Positions 8,340-16,099 of a stretch of DNA of 64,000 nt are shown here, one piece after another. Each line of letters starts with the position of its first letter. Position 1 is the stretch's first letter. The position numbers and the translations under genes are program-made. This DNA comes from Nitrosomonas ureae (GTDB lineage Bacteria > Pseudomonadota > Gammaproteobacteria > Burkholderiales > Nitrosomonadaceae), in assembly GCF_900108305.1 (NCBI RefSeq), contig NZ_FNUX01000005.1, forward strand, positions 87,162 to 151,161, read 5' to 3'. The notes under the pieces were generated by a model. That model worked only from the letters and a program-made list of their open reading frames with translations. It made no database searches and was not told the DNA's origin.

Positions 8340-8888
8340 TTATAACGCTTGATAATGAATTTCAATCACTTCCAGTTCTTCCACCCCACCTGGAGTATGC
8401 AACGTTACAGCATCACCTTCATGCGCTTTGAGCAATGCTTTGGCCAGCGGTGAAATCCAACTGATGCGGCCAGATCCGGGTTCTGCTTCGTCCATGCCAA
8501 CAATGCTGTAAGTTTGTTTCTCACTCAGAGCATTGCAGACCGTTACGGTAGCGCCAAAAAAAACCTGATCGCATTCGCCACGCTGCGCGGGATCAACTAT
8601 CTCCGCACTATCCAGGCGTCTGGATAAGAAACGCAAGCGGCGATCAATTTCGCGCAAGCGTCTTTTGCCGTAAATGTAATCACCATTTTCTGAACGATCC
8701 CCATTGGAAGCTGCCCAGGTAATGGTTTTTACCAATTCCGGGCGTTCCACTTTCCACAATTGATCGAATTCATCTCTCAATCGTTGATATCCGCCTGGCG
8801 TAATGTAATTCTTTATACTCTGCGGTAATTCCGGTGTGTCGTCCAGGTCATCGTCGTCCTCATTTTCCTTGGTAAATGCTTTACTCAT
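8340..8888 (-). CDS. greB: Transcription elongation factor GreB
   Basis: 182 residues. An acidic N-terminal extension (EDDDDLDDTPE) precedes the Gre coiled-coil domain (YITPGGYQRLRDEFDQLW, then GDRSENGDYIYGKRRLREIDRRL). The DxxENGDY-type tip carries the acidic residues that enter the RNA polymerase secondary channel and stimulate cleavage of backtracked RNA. The C-terminal FKBP-like domain (FGATVTV to SPLAKALLKAHEGD) is complete. RLREIDRR and the overall sequence favour GreB over GreA. It starts 27 bases after the retropepsin-like gene on the same strand, so both are probably cotranscribed. Confidence 0.92.
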   Translation of the reverse strand: MSKAFTKENEDDDDLDDTPELPQSIKNYITPGGYQRLRDEFDQLWKVERPELVKTITWAASNGDRSENGDYIYGKRRLREIDRRLRFLSRRLDSAEIVDPAQRGECDQVFFGATVTVCNALSEKQTYSIVGMDEAEPGSGRISWISPLAKALLKAHEGDAVTLHTPGGVEELEVIEIHYQAL

Positions 8889-8915
8889 ACTTAGAGATCT
8901 TCACTAGAAATTTTT

Positions 8916-9458
8916 TTAGTAATAGTTTCTGTTTTTTGCCAGAAGCGTATTTGCTACAGTGCTGTCAACAATAGCGTCAACTTTTTCTAATGCTTTTCTG
9001 CCTAACAGCAATGGTGTTGAGAAACGGGAACGGTCGATCAAATTAACCATGATTTTATAGGGTTTTCCATCAAAGTGAATTTGTATCTTTACGACAGGAC
9101 GTGAATGGTATTTTTGAGCTTGAGCGCCATCAATGGCCCGTCTTTTTATTTTTGAATAGCGAACAATCGGTAAATTGTAGTGGAGTGTTTGTTCCAATTC
9201 AGGATGAGAAACTTTAAACTTTACATACTCTTCGCCTTCTTTTTCATATAACTGAATATCTGTCGCGGATATTGAAGCAGTTTCAGCGCCTGTATCCAGC
9301 TTTGCCGTCAGCGTAACTTTATCAGGCGCTAGCGTTACGGGTTCAAGATAACCGTAAACGGATTTGTTTGCTGTAACAGGTGTTGCCGTCAGAAAAAAAA
9401 TTATGCCTGTCAGCGGCAGAAAAATAAAATAAAACGGATAGGTTTTTTGTGATTTCAT
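8916..9458 (-). CDS. Retropepsin-like protease of the 'ATP-dependent zinc protease' family (PF05618-like)
   Basis: 180 residues. An N-terminal hydrophobic segment (about 10-28) followed by TPVTANK suggests a signal peptide. Next comes GYLEPVTLAPDKVTLTAKLD with the aspartyl-protease-like DTGAETASI (Asp about 55), and later RPVVKIQIHFDGKPYKI and TPLLLGRKAL, the second half of a retropepsin fold. Proteins of this family are called putative ATP-dependent zinc proteases, but the sequence looks like a pepsin-type Asp protease and shows no ATP-binding motif. It is probably periplasmic. It precedes greB in the same direction. Substrate unknown. Confidence 0.75.
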   Translation of the reverse strand: MKSQKTYPFYFIFLPLTGIIFFLTATPVTANKSVYGYLEPVTLAPDKVTLTAKLDTGAETASISATDIQLYEKEGEEYVKFKVSHPELEQTLHYNLPIVRYSKIKRRAIDGAQAQKYHSRPVVKIQIHFDGKPYKIMVNLIDRSRFSTPLLLGRKALEKVDAIVDSTVANTLLAKNRNYY

Positions 9459-9553
9459 AACAAGTATATTTTTTGTAAGGATTCATTGTTATTTGAGCAC
9501 AATGTGAACTCATATTTTGAACAACGATTTTAATAATTATGCAACTGCATTGA

Positions 9554-9691
9554 TGCGGATGTAATGAATCGGCACGCAGGAAAAATGAGCGTCTTCTTAA
9601 AAAATACCGGAAACTGAATGAAGTGTCAAACACGCTGGCTAGCGATAAAAAGTTTGCGAAATTTGTATCCGCTTGGTTGAAACAGGTGTAA
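9554..9691 (+). pseudogene. Possible gene remnant (46 codons, Lys/Arg-rich)
   Basis: Within the 361 bp gap between two minus-strand genes, one plus-strand frame reads ...ARRKNERLLKKYRKLNEV... and ends in ...KFVSAWLKQV at 9691. Its amphipathic, basic composition is gene-like, but it has no start codon and a stop lies immediately before it. It may be the 3' end of a small gene lost by deletion. The family is not recognised. Confidence 0.25.
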
Positions 9692-9751
9692 GTTGCCCAG
9701 CTTTATTTATATTATCAGAGAAAGCCTGCATAGGAAAAAAATTGGCGCAGT

Positions 9752-9788
9752 TGTGAAAAGAGTGGATTGCCCGATTGCAATCCACTCT
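9752..9788 (-). terminator. Terminator of the secreted protein gene 9820-10335
   Basis: Read on the minus strand, AGAGTGGATTGC pairs over 12 bases with GCAATCCACTCT (9759-9770 and 9777-9788) with a 6-base loop, followed by TTTTCAC. It lies about 30 bases after the stop codon at 9820. Confidence 0.75.
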
Positions 9789-9819
9789 TGCGAGCTGAAC
9801 GCTCAATGAAGAACTGTGA

Positions 9820-10335
9820 TTATTTATGTGAAAGTCTTACGGTTCCAGCGCTGTTCAAATAAGCACCGAGGCGTTTTGCCAAATAAACTTCTACGGCGCC
9901 AGTTGATGTACTGGTTTTGGTTTCCAAGCCAACGCCACAAGCCCATAGCTGCGCATCTAAGATAGCGATGCGGGAATTGTGGTTTTCATTGATTGTTTTA
10001 GCTTGAAAATTGGGATAGGTGTTGCCTGCTCCTTTAGAGGTATCAACAACGACAGTTCCATCGGGAAGCGTGATCAGAACACGGCCATCCGTTATCAGTG
10101 CTGCGACTGTGTTAGCTTCATTGAGTAATGCGTTGTAAGTACCCGGACCTACAACTGCATTTAGTCTGTTTCTGAATTTTGTTACTTGTGCAGGTGTCAA
10201 TATGGCGTTCAGATTTGCATAGGCAGGTTGGGTTAATTTGGTTTGAACCTGATCTCCGCATGCGGCCATTGCATTGAAACTAACAAACAACAATGCAGCA
10301 ACTAAAGACAGTAACGACATTTTTTGCATTTTCAT
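9820..10335 (-). CDS. Secreted protein of unknown function
   Basis: 171 residues from the ATG at 10335, which has GGAGAT upstream; the frame is open further but without a ribosome site. A signal peptide spans about 1-25 (ending NAMA) and the mature protein begins ACGDQ. The mature region contains LPDGTVVVDTSKG, followed by NENHNSRIAILDAQ, CGVGLETKTSTSTG, AKRLGAYLN and a final GTVRLSHK. This order (VVVDTS, a central Cys-Gly-Val-Gly, then AKRLG and GTVR) resembles ligand-sensing Cache-like modules, but I cannot assign a family. Two mature cysteines could form a disulfide. It stands alone, with its own terminator and a 10 bp inverted repeat about 85 bases upstream. Confidence 0.75.
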   Translation of the reverse strand: MKMQKMSLLSLVAALLFVSFNAMAACGDQVQTKLTQPAYANLNAILTPAQVTKFRNRLNAVVGPGTYNALLNEANTVAALITDGRVLITLPDGTVVVDTSKGAGNTYPNFQAKTINENHNSRIAILDAQLWACGVGLETKTSTSTGAVEVYLAKRLGAYLNSAGTVRLSHK

Positions 10336-10417
10336 GTGAAATCTCCGATGTGTTTTTAAAGTATTGTCGAGCACATTACGAACACTGAGTGTGCTCAATA
10401 ATGCATCCTCCGTATTT

Positions 10418-10452
10418 GCATACATCACGAGTATGACGAGCATGATGTATGC
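10418..10452. repeat. 10 bp inverted repeat in the region upstream of the secreted protein gene and cysH
   Basis: GCATACATCA (10418-10427) and TGATGTATGC (10443-10452) are exact complements around a 15-base spacer. A second small palindrome TGACAT-gccg-ATGTCA lies at 10477-10492. They are 83-157 bases upstream of the minus-strand gene and could be regulator sites. The remainder of 10493-10756 holds no gene, only CGGAAAA-caa-TTTTCCG (10569-10585). Confidence 0.5.
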
Positions 10453-10756
10453 GAGGGATATACTAGCAAGCGACCATGACATGCCGATGTCATCAACATT
10501 GCAGTAGCATTAAGTTTTTGAGAATGAGTAGAGGCGGAGCATTAAATAAGAGATTGAGTGCTCTGAATCGGAAAACAATTTTCCGGATACATCAGTAATG
10601 TGTTTGACAGCTTAGGGGATACTCGGTATTTTGCAGTTAAGTAGGGGATATTTCGTGCTTGTGCGTTTACACGAAAAATATTCGCTATCTGTGTCGTGAT
10701 GGCAAAGTGAGAAAGTCTGAGTTCGTTATATGGAAATTGATTAATAAGAGAATCTT

Positions 10757-11473
10757 ATGTCTGAAGTAGCCGCTGTAATTCAAAAAAATGATAATGCTAA
10801 TAGTGCTGGTCTGAGCATGCAGGCTATTAGCGAATTAAATGATCGTTACCGCCCGCTCAATTTTGAGGAGCGATTGCGCAATCTCTATACGGATTTCCAC
10901 CCTGAAAAAGTAATGGTGACATCCTCATTTGCAGCAACCTCTGCTTATTTCCTGCACATTATTTCCCGTATTCGTCCGGAACAGGTTATTTTTTTTGTAG
11001 ATACGGGTTTTCATTTTCCGGAAACCTTGTTATATCGCGATTATTTGATCGGGTTATATCATCTTAAAGTCAAGGATCTGAGAGCGGATGGTTATCAGCA
11101 CTGGTACAGTAAGAAAGAAAAACTGTATGAAGTGGATCCTGATTTCTGCTGTACGATAAATAAAATTAGTCCATTGGAAGAAATCAAGCCCAACCATGAT
11201 GTTTGGGTGTCAAGTTTGATGAACTGGCAGACGGATCATCGTGCAAGCTTGAGTATTTTTGAAGAACGGCGCGGAATTATTAAATTTAATCCGATGATTG
11301 ATGTGACTCGTGCAGAACGCGACGCCTATATTCTTGAGCATAAATTACCTTTCCACCCGCTTGTGGCTGAGGGGTATTCCTCGATAGGCTGCACGCATTG
11401 CACTGTAAAAGGTGAAGGCCGCAGCGGTCGTTGGGTTGGGAAGCCAAAGACCGAATGTGGTTTGCATCTTTAA
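10757..11473 (+). CDS. cysH: Phosphoadenylyl/adenylyl-sulfate reductase
   Basis: 238 residues of the PP-loop (PAPS reductase) family. The phosphate-binding loop lies around VTSSFAATSA (54-63), with FFVDTGFHFPET at 79-90. It has the full set of iron-sulfur cysteines typical of APS-type reductases, C131-C132 and C212-x-x-C215, and the C-terminal catalytic KTECGLHL motif (C234). The [4Fe-4S] ligands suggest that adenylyl sulfate, rather than PAPS, may be the main substrate. It reduces activated sulfate to sulfite using thioredoxin in assimilatory sulfur metabolism. It stands alone; other cys genes are not adjacent. Confidence 0.93.
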   Translation: MSEVAAVIQKNDNANSAGLSMQAISELNDRYRPLNFEERLRNLYTDFHPEKVMVTSSFAATSAYFLHIISRIRPEQVIFFVDTGFHFPETLLYRDYLIGLYHLKVKDLRADGYQHWYSKKEKLYEVDPDFCCTINKISPLEEIKPNHDVWVSSLMNWQTDHRASLSIFEERRGIIKFNPMIDVTRAERDAYILEHKLPFHPLVAEGYSSIGCTHCTVKGEGRSGRWVGKPKTECGLHL

Positions 11474-11519
11474 TTCACTAATTGATATACGGCCATGCCT
11501 TGCAAAGTGAGTCTTTGAA

Positions 11520-12482
11520 TTATTTGATTGTGATTTTAAATTGATCGGTAGCTCTGACCAGGGCTGATTGTATGCCGGGTTCCCATGCCGAATGGCCGGC
11601 GTCATCAATAATGATATATTCAGCTTGTGGCCAGGCCTGATGCAGATCGTCGGCGCTGACGATTGGGCAGACCGCATCATAACGCCCTTGCACAATGGTG
11701 GCGGGAATGCCGTGCAGTTTATGCACGTTTTTCAGCAAAGCGTTTTCCGGCAAAAAAATGTTATGGCTAAAGTAGTGCGCTTCCATGCGTGCCAAACCCA
11801 ATGCGACAGTATCGCTGGCAAAATAACTGATCGTGGCCGGATTGGGTAACAGTGTGGAGCACGAACCTTCGTAGGTGCTCCAAGTGCGCGCGGCAGGTAA
11901 ATGTATGGCCGGATCGGGGTTCATCAGACGCTGATAGTAAGCCGCAAGAATATCGTCGCGTTCTTCCGTTGATAGCGGGGCGACCAAAACATGCCAGGCT
12001 TCGGGAAATAAATTGCGAAGTCCATAAAGAAACCAATCGATCTCCTGCTTGCGGCAAAGAAAAATTCCCCGCAGAATAAACCCCAGGCAGCGTTCCGGAT
12101 GCGCCTCGCCGTAGGCAATTGCCAATGTGCTGCCCCAGGAACCTCCAAATACCAGCCATCGATCAATTTCCAGATGCAGTCTGAGCAATTCCAGATCGCT
12201 AATCAGGTGAGGGGTTGTATTTGCGCGAGTTTCACCGAGCGGAGTCGAGCGTCCTGCGCCTCTTTGATCATAAATTACAATACGATAATAGGTCGGATCA
12301 AAGAAACGCCGGTGCGCCGGGGTTGATCCGGCTCCAGGACCACCGTGCAGAAATATAACTGGAATTCCGGCAGGATTTCCGGATTCTTCCCAATACATGG
12401 TGTGAATTTCATCCAAGGGTAATCTTCCTTGACCATAAGGCTCGATTTCGGGGTATAGTTCAGCAGCTGAATGATTGTTCAT
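11520..12482 (-). CDS. pip: Proline iminopeptidase (alpha/beta hydrolase)
   Basis: 320 residues. The oxyanion motif HGGPGAG is at 46-52, DQRGAGRS at 72-79 and the nucleophile elbow GGSWGS at 113-118 (Ser115). The catalytic Asp in GRYDAVCP and His in DDAGHSAWEPG are near the C-terminus. This is the S33 family arrangement; these enzymes remove N-terminal proline from peptides. It is cytoplasmic, with no signal peptide. It converges with cysH, only about 46 bases apart, without a strong hairpin between them. Confidence 0.93.
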   Translation of the reverse strand: MNNHSAAELYPEIEPYGQGRLPLDEIHTMYWEESGNPAGIPVIFLHGGPGAGSTPAHRRFFDPTYYRIVIYDQRGAGRSTPLGETRANTTPHLISDLELLRLHLEIDRWLVFGGSWGSTLAIAYGEAHPERCLGFILRGIFLCRKQEIDWFLYGLRNLFPEAWHVLVAPLSTEERDDILAAYYQRLMNPDPAIHLPAARTWSTYEGSCSTLLPNPATISYFASDTVALGLARMEAHYFSHNIFLPENALLKNVHKLHGIPATIVQGRYDAVCPIVSADDLHQAWPQAEYIIIDDAGHSAWEPGIQSALVRATDQFKITIK

Positions 12483-12642
12483 AGTGGGTAACGAAAGTGA
12501 TTCCTGATGAATGAGTCATGAAATTGAAAGAATAGCGTGACAAACCGCACAGAGTTTAAAGCTTAAATGAATTACAGTTCTGATATATTGCTTGAAAGAT
12601 TGCATAGGTTGCATACTGTATCAATGTTTTAAGGAATAATAT

Positions 12643-12900
12643 ATGCCCAATACTATACTGAAAGGACGGGAAGTTTCCATGTTACGTGAAGAGATGGAGA
12701 TTTTAATGAATGAGCGTCAATGTTTGCTGGATACCACAGGGGCCGCGGCCATGTTTGTAGCCGAATTGGATAGTGCTGCGTTGCCCGCATCGGCTTGCCA
12801 GGCGGCGAAAATTTTATCCAGATCGCTTAATAACTTACCGGAAGAAACCTTGCAAGATGCGTTGGAAAGAGTGAAGTTAGTATCTGCAGTCCGTGCATGA
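12643..12900 (+). CDS. Small conserved-looking hypothetical protein ahead of the patatin gene
   Basis: 85 residues, starting at an ATG with AAGGAAT upstream; a second in-frame ATG is at 12679. It is largely alpha-helical in appearance (MLREEMEILMNERQCLL..., then NNLPEETLQDALERVKLV). No signal peptide, no membrane segment and no family recognised. Its end overlaps the start of the patatin gene by 8 bases, which suggests translational coupling and a shared role. Confidence 0.6.
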   Translation: MPNTILKGREVSMLREEMEILMNERQCLLDTTGAAAMFVAELDSAALPASACQAAKILSRSLNNLPEETLQDALERVKLVSAVRA

Positions 12901-14077
12901 AAAAAAGCATAATCTAGGTGCGCCAAAGGTTGGGCTTGTACTGACCGGAGGGGGTGCGCGCGCAGCTTATCAGGTAGGTGTATTGCGCGCTATTGTGGAA
13001 TTGCTGCCGGATAAGTCTCGTAATCCGTTTCCTGTTATTTGCGGGACATCGGCAGGTGCTATTAATGCTGCCAGCATAGCCGTTGCGGCCAACAATTTTT
13101 CTGAAGGTGTAGCGCAACTAGAGGATGTTTGGTCAAATTTTCACGTAGATCAGATTCACCGCTCTGATGTGGTCGGTGTGACTCATAATACTTTGCGATG
13201 CTTACTGTCGTTGATTTCGACCGAATACGGCCAGCATAATCCAGTTTCCTTATTGGATAATGCGCCCTTGGAAGCGTTGTTAAAAAACCGCTTTTCTTTT
13301 CGCGCCATTCAGCACTGCATCCGTTCCGGCGCACTGCATGCCTTGGGGTTGACCGCATGGGGCTATACCTCGGGGCAGTCGGTTACTTTCTATCAAGCAG
13401 CCAGAGAGGTTTTGCCCTGGAAAAGGGCGCAGCGGCTGGGTGTCCCGGTTGAAATAGGAGTTGAGCATTTAATGGCTTCTTCGTCGATACCTTTCATTTT
13501 TCCGGCCGTGAAATTGAATCGTGAGTATTTTGGCGACGGTTCGATGCGTCAGTTGGCGCCGATTAGTCCGGCGCTTCATTTGGGCGCCGATAAGGTGTTG
13601 ATTATTGGCGTGCGTAAACCAGTAACCGATGAACCCAAACGTACCAGCGCTACGAGTTATCCACCTTTTGCGCAGATTGCGGGGCATGCGTTGAACAGTA
13701 TTTTTGTCGATAGCCTGGATGTTGATCTGGAGCGTTTATTGCGCATTAATGAAACGCTGAAATTGATTCCCTCTGAAGTATTTAAACAAAACAATGTTTC
13801 ATTGCGTCCGGTTGAAGCAATGATGATTGCGCCCAGCGAAGGTATCAACGAGATTGCACAGAACTATGCCCATACCCTGCCGTGGATCATGCGTTATCTC
13901 TATCGCGCTATTGGTGCCATGGGGCCCAATGGATCGACCTTGCTGAGCTATGTATTATTTGAAGCGCCTTTTTGCCGGCATTTGATTGAATTGGGTTATA
14001 ACGATACCTTGCAGCAGAAAACCGAGCTGCTGAAGTTTATTGGCGTTGAGGATAAGGCAGAGAAAAATGGCGGTTGA
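12893..14077 (+). CDS. Patatin-like phospholipase
   Basis: 394 residues from a GTG start overlapping the previous gene. The oxyanion loop TGGGARAAYQ is at about 18-27, the nucleophile motif GTSAG at 51-55 (Ser53), and the catalytic Asp in FGDGSMRQ. The Ser-Asp dyad is therefore complete. Patatin-like enzymes hydrolyse acyl esters of phospholipids. No signal peptide is visible, so it is probably cytoplasmic or membrane-associated. Its specific substrate cannot be told from sequence. It begins a same-strand series with terC-like, usp, metallo-hydrolase and gspE-like genes. Confidence 0.88.
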   Translation: MHEKKHNLGAPKVGLVLTGGGARAAYQVGVLRAIVELLPDKSRNPFPVICGTSAGAINAASIAVAANNFSEGVAQLEDVWSNFHVDQIHRSDVVGVTHNTLRCLLSLISTEYGQHNPVSLLDNAPLEALLKNRFSFRAIQHCIRSGALHALGLTAWGYTSGQSVTFYQAAREVLPWKRAQRLGVPVEIGVEHLMASSSIPFIFPAVKLNREYFGDGSMRQLAPISPALHLGADKVLIIGVRKPVTDEPKRTSATSYPPFAQIAGHALNSIFVDSLDVDLERLLRINETLKLIPSEVFKQNNVSLRPVEAMMIAPSEGINEIAQNYAHTLPWIMRYLYRAIGAMGPNGSTLLSYVLFEAPFCRHLIELGYNDTLQQKTELLKFIGVEDKAEKNGG

Positions 14078-14120
14078 ATTTTTTGTGATTTTGATTTGAA
14101 TTTTAATCGGGAAAGATTAA

Positions 14121-14846
14121 ATGGCTTTTGATAGTCCGCAATTCTGGATTGCTGTTATGCAAATCATCGCAATTGATATCGTGCTGGGAGGCGATAATGC
14201 AGTTGTCATCGCGCTTGCCTGCCGGCGCCTGCCGGAACATCAACGTAGACTGGGCATTATGTGGGGTGTTGTCGGTGCTATTGGATTACGCGTGGTGCTG
14301 ATCTTTTTTGCGTTAAGTTTGCTTGCTATCCCCTACTTGAAAATTGTCGGTGCGGTTCTGTTGCTATGGATCGGTATCAAATTGCTGCAACCAGAGGAGG
14401 TGGTGGAGGGGCATGACATTGATGCCAGTACAACCTTATTGGGCGCGATTAAAACGATTATTGTGGCCGATGCCGTGATGAGTCTCGACAATGTAATCGC
14501 TATTGCGGGTGCGGCTAAAGATAGTATGGGTCTGGTAATTTTCGGTTTGGTCATCAGTGTGCCGATTATCGTGTGGGGAAGTCAGCTGGTGATGAGAGTC
14601 ATGGATCGTTATCCGGTGGCGATCCTGATTGGCGCCGGACTGCTGGGGTGGATCGCGGGCGATATGGCGGTCACCGATGTGGCTACTAAAGATTGGGTCA
14701 GTACCCAGGCCAGATATTTACACTGGATTGCGCCGCTGGCAATGGCTTTGCTGGTGATTGTGCTGGGTAAAATGCTGGCTGCCCGGCAGCAGGCCAGGAT
14801 TGGCCCTGTCATTGATTTGGTGGATGAAGAAAAATACAAACAATAA
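14121..14846 (+). CDS. TerC/YjbE-family integral membrane protein
   Basis: 241 residues with about seven hydrophobic segments. Two internal repeats carry the conserved acidic motifs GGDNAVVIAL (about 23-32) and SLDNVIAIA (about 114-122), typical of TerC proteins, several of which transport manganese or affect metal homeostasis and tellurite resistance. The metal is an inference here. The gene lies between the patatin and universal stress protein genes; the usp ATG is 30 bases after its stop, so they are likely cotranscribed. Confidence 0.88.
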   Translation: MAFDSPQFWIAVMQIIAIDIVLGGDNAVVIALACRRLPEHQRRLGIMWGVVGAIGLRVVLIFFALSLLAIPYLKIVGAVLLLWIGIKLLQPEEVVEGHDIDASTTLLGAIKTIIVADAVMSLDNVIAIAGAAKDSMGLVIFGLVISVPIIVWGSQLVMRVMDRYPVAILIGAGLLGWIAGDMAVTDVATKDWVSTQARYLHWIAPLAMALLVIVLGKMLAARQQARIGPVIDLVDEEKYKQ

Positions 14847-14876
14847 TTGCTGTTATTAGAAATAAGGAGATTGATC

Positions 14877-15302
14877 ATGCTAAAAATCCTGTTACCTGTT
14901 GATGGTTCTGATAATTCCGACAAGACAATCGGCAAGTTTATTCAATTACTGGATTGGTATAAGGAAAAACCGGAATTGCATTTATTGAGCGTGCAATATC
15001 CTCTCGATGGCAATATTTCATTATTTATTAATCAATCGGATATCACGCAATATCATCAGGAAGAAGGATTAAAAAATCTGCAATCCGCTCGTGATTTACT
15101 GGATCAGGCAGGGATTCCCTATCAACATCACATTACTATCGGAGATCCGGCTGAAATGATTGTTCGTTTTGCGGTCGAAAAGCAATATGATCAGATTGTC
15201 ATGGGGCCGCGTGGTCAAGGCGGTATACAAAGTCTGCTGCTGGGGTCGGTGACGAACAAAGTGATGCAACTGTCGAGCCTTCCCGTATTGCTGGTTAGAT
15301 AA
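14877..15302 (+). CDS. Universal stress protein (UspA family)
   Basis: 141 residues from the ATG at 14877, which has AAGGAG upstream. N-terminal KILLPVDGSDNS and C-terminal VMGPRGQGG...LLGSVTNKV match the ATP-binding G-2x-G-9x-G-S/T signature, so it is predicted to be an ATP-binding Usp. Such proteins support survival under stress; the exact role is unknown. It follows the TerC-like gene closely and precedes a metallo-hydrolase gene by 21 bases. Confidence 0.9.
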   Translation: MLKILLPVDGSDNSDKTIGKFIQLLDWYKEKPELHLLSVQYPLDGNISLFINQSDITQYHQEEGLKNLQSARDLLDQAGIPYQHHITIGDPAEMIVRFAVEKQYDQIVMGPRGQGGIQSLLLGSVTNKVMQLSSLPVLLVR

Positions 15303-15323
15303 TGTTTTCCTGAGGCCGATACG

Positions 15324-16088
15324 GTGAAACTCAGGGTTCTGGGATGTAGCGGGGGAGTAGGAAGCGGTGCGCACACCACGGCCATGTTATTGGATGATGA
15401 TGTTCTCATTGATGCAGGAACCGGGGTAGGAAATTTGACCATCGAAGAAATGGTCAAGATTGATCATATTCTGGTGACGCACGCACATCTGGATCATGTG
15501 GCTTTTATTCCTTTTCTGGTGGATACCGTTGGTTCCATGCGCACCAAGCCGATAACCATTCATGCCATACCGGCGACACTGGATATACTGCAAAAGCACT
15601 TATTCAACTGGTATCTCTGGCCGGATTTTACACAAATCCCTGTAGCCTCCATGCCTTATATGCGCTATGAAGCTCTGGCGTTGGATCAAACCATCTACCT
15701 CAAACAGCGAAAAATCACGCCATTGCCTGCGTATCATACCGTCCCGGCTGTGGGCTATCGGCTCGATTCCGGACAAGCCAGTCTGGTATTCACAGGCGAT
15801 ACTACGACTAATGATGCGTTGTGGGCAGCCGTTAATAAAATTGAAAATCTGAAATATTTAATTGTTGAGTCGGCTTTCTGTAATCGAAAGCGGGATATCG
15901 CTCAAAGATCCCAGCATTATTGTCCCAGCTTGCTGGCAGAAGATATGATGAAATTGGAACGGGCAGTGGAGATATTTATCACGCATTTAAAACCCGGCGA
16001 GGCTGAAATAACGATGCAGGAAATCAATCAGTGTATGGGAAGTTATCATCCTCGCCAGCTTGAGAATAATCAATTACTTGAATTTTAG
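15324..16088 (+). CDS. Metallo-beta-lactamase-fold hydrolase, possible cyclic-nucleotide phosphodiesterase
   Basis: 254 residues from a GTG start. It has the metal-binding HxHxDH motif in THAHLDHV (H53, H55, D57, H58), VFTGDTT and THLKPGE, the further metal ligands of this fold. The N-terminus LRVLGCSGGVGSGAHTTAML and the spacing of motifs resemble class II 3',5'-cyclic nucleotide phosphodiesterases and related proteins found next to signalling genes in betaproteobacteria. Adjacent genes are a universal stress protein and a GAF-containing secretion-type ATPase that starts 11 bases after its stop. A role in cyclic-nucleotide turnover is therefore plausible but unproven. Confidence 0.75.
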   Translation: MKLRVLGCSGGVGSGAHTTAMLLDDDVLIDAGTGVGNLTIEEMVKIDHILVTHAHLDHVAFIPFLVDTVGSMRTKPITIHAIPATLDILQKHLFNWYLWPDFTQIPVASMPYMRYEALALDQTIYLKQRKITPLPAYHTVPAVGYRLDSGQASLVFTGDTTTNDALWAAVNKIENLKYLIVESAFCNRKRDIAQRSQHYCPSLLAEDMMKLERAVEIFITHLKPGEAEITMQEINQCMGSYHPRQLENNQLLEF

Positions 16089-16099
16089 GATGTGATGCC

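Noticed and set aside
9343..9633. 96-codon minus-strand frame overlapping the retropepsin-like gene
   Set aside because: Rich in Phe, Arg and His, overlaps the start of a real gene in another frame, and has no ribosome site.
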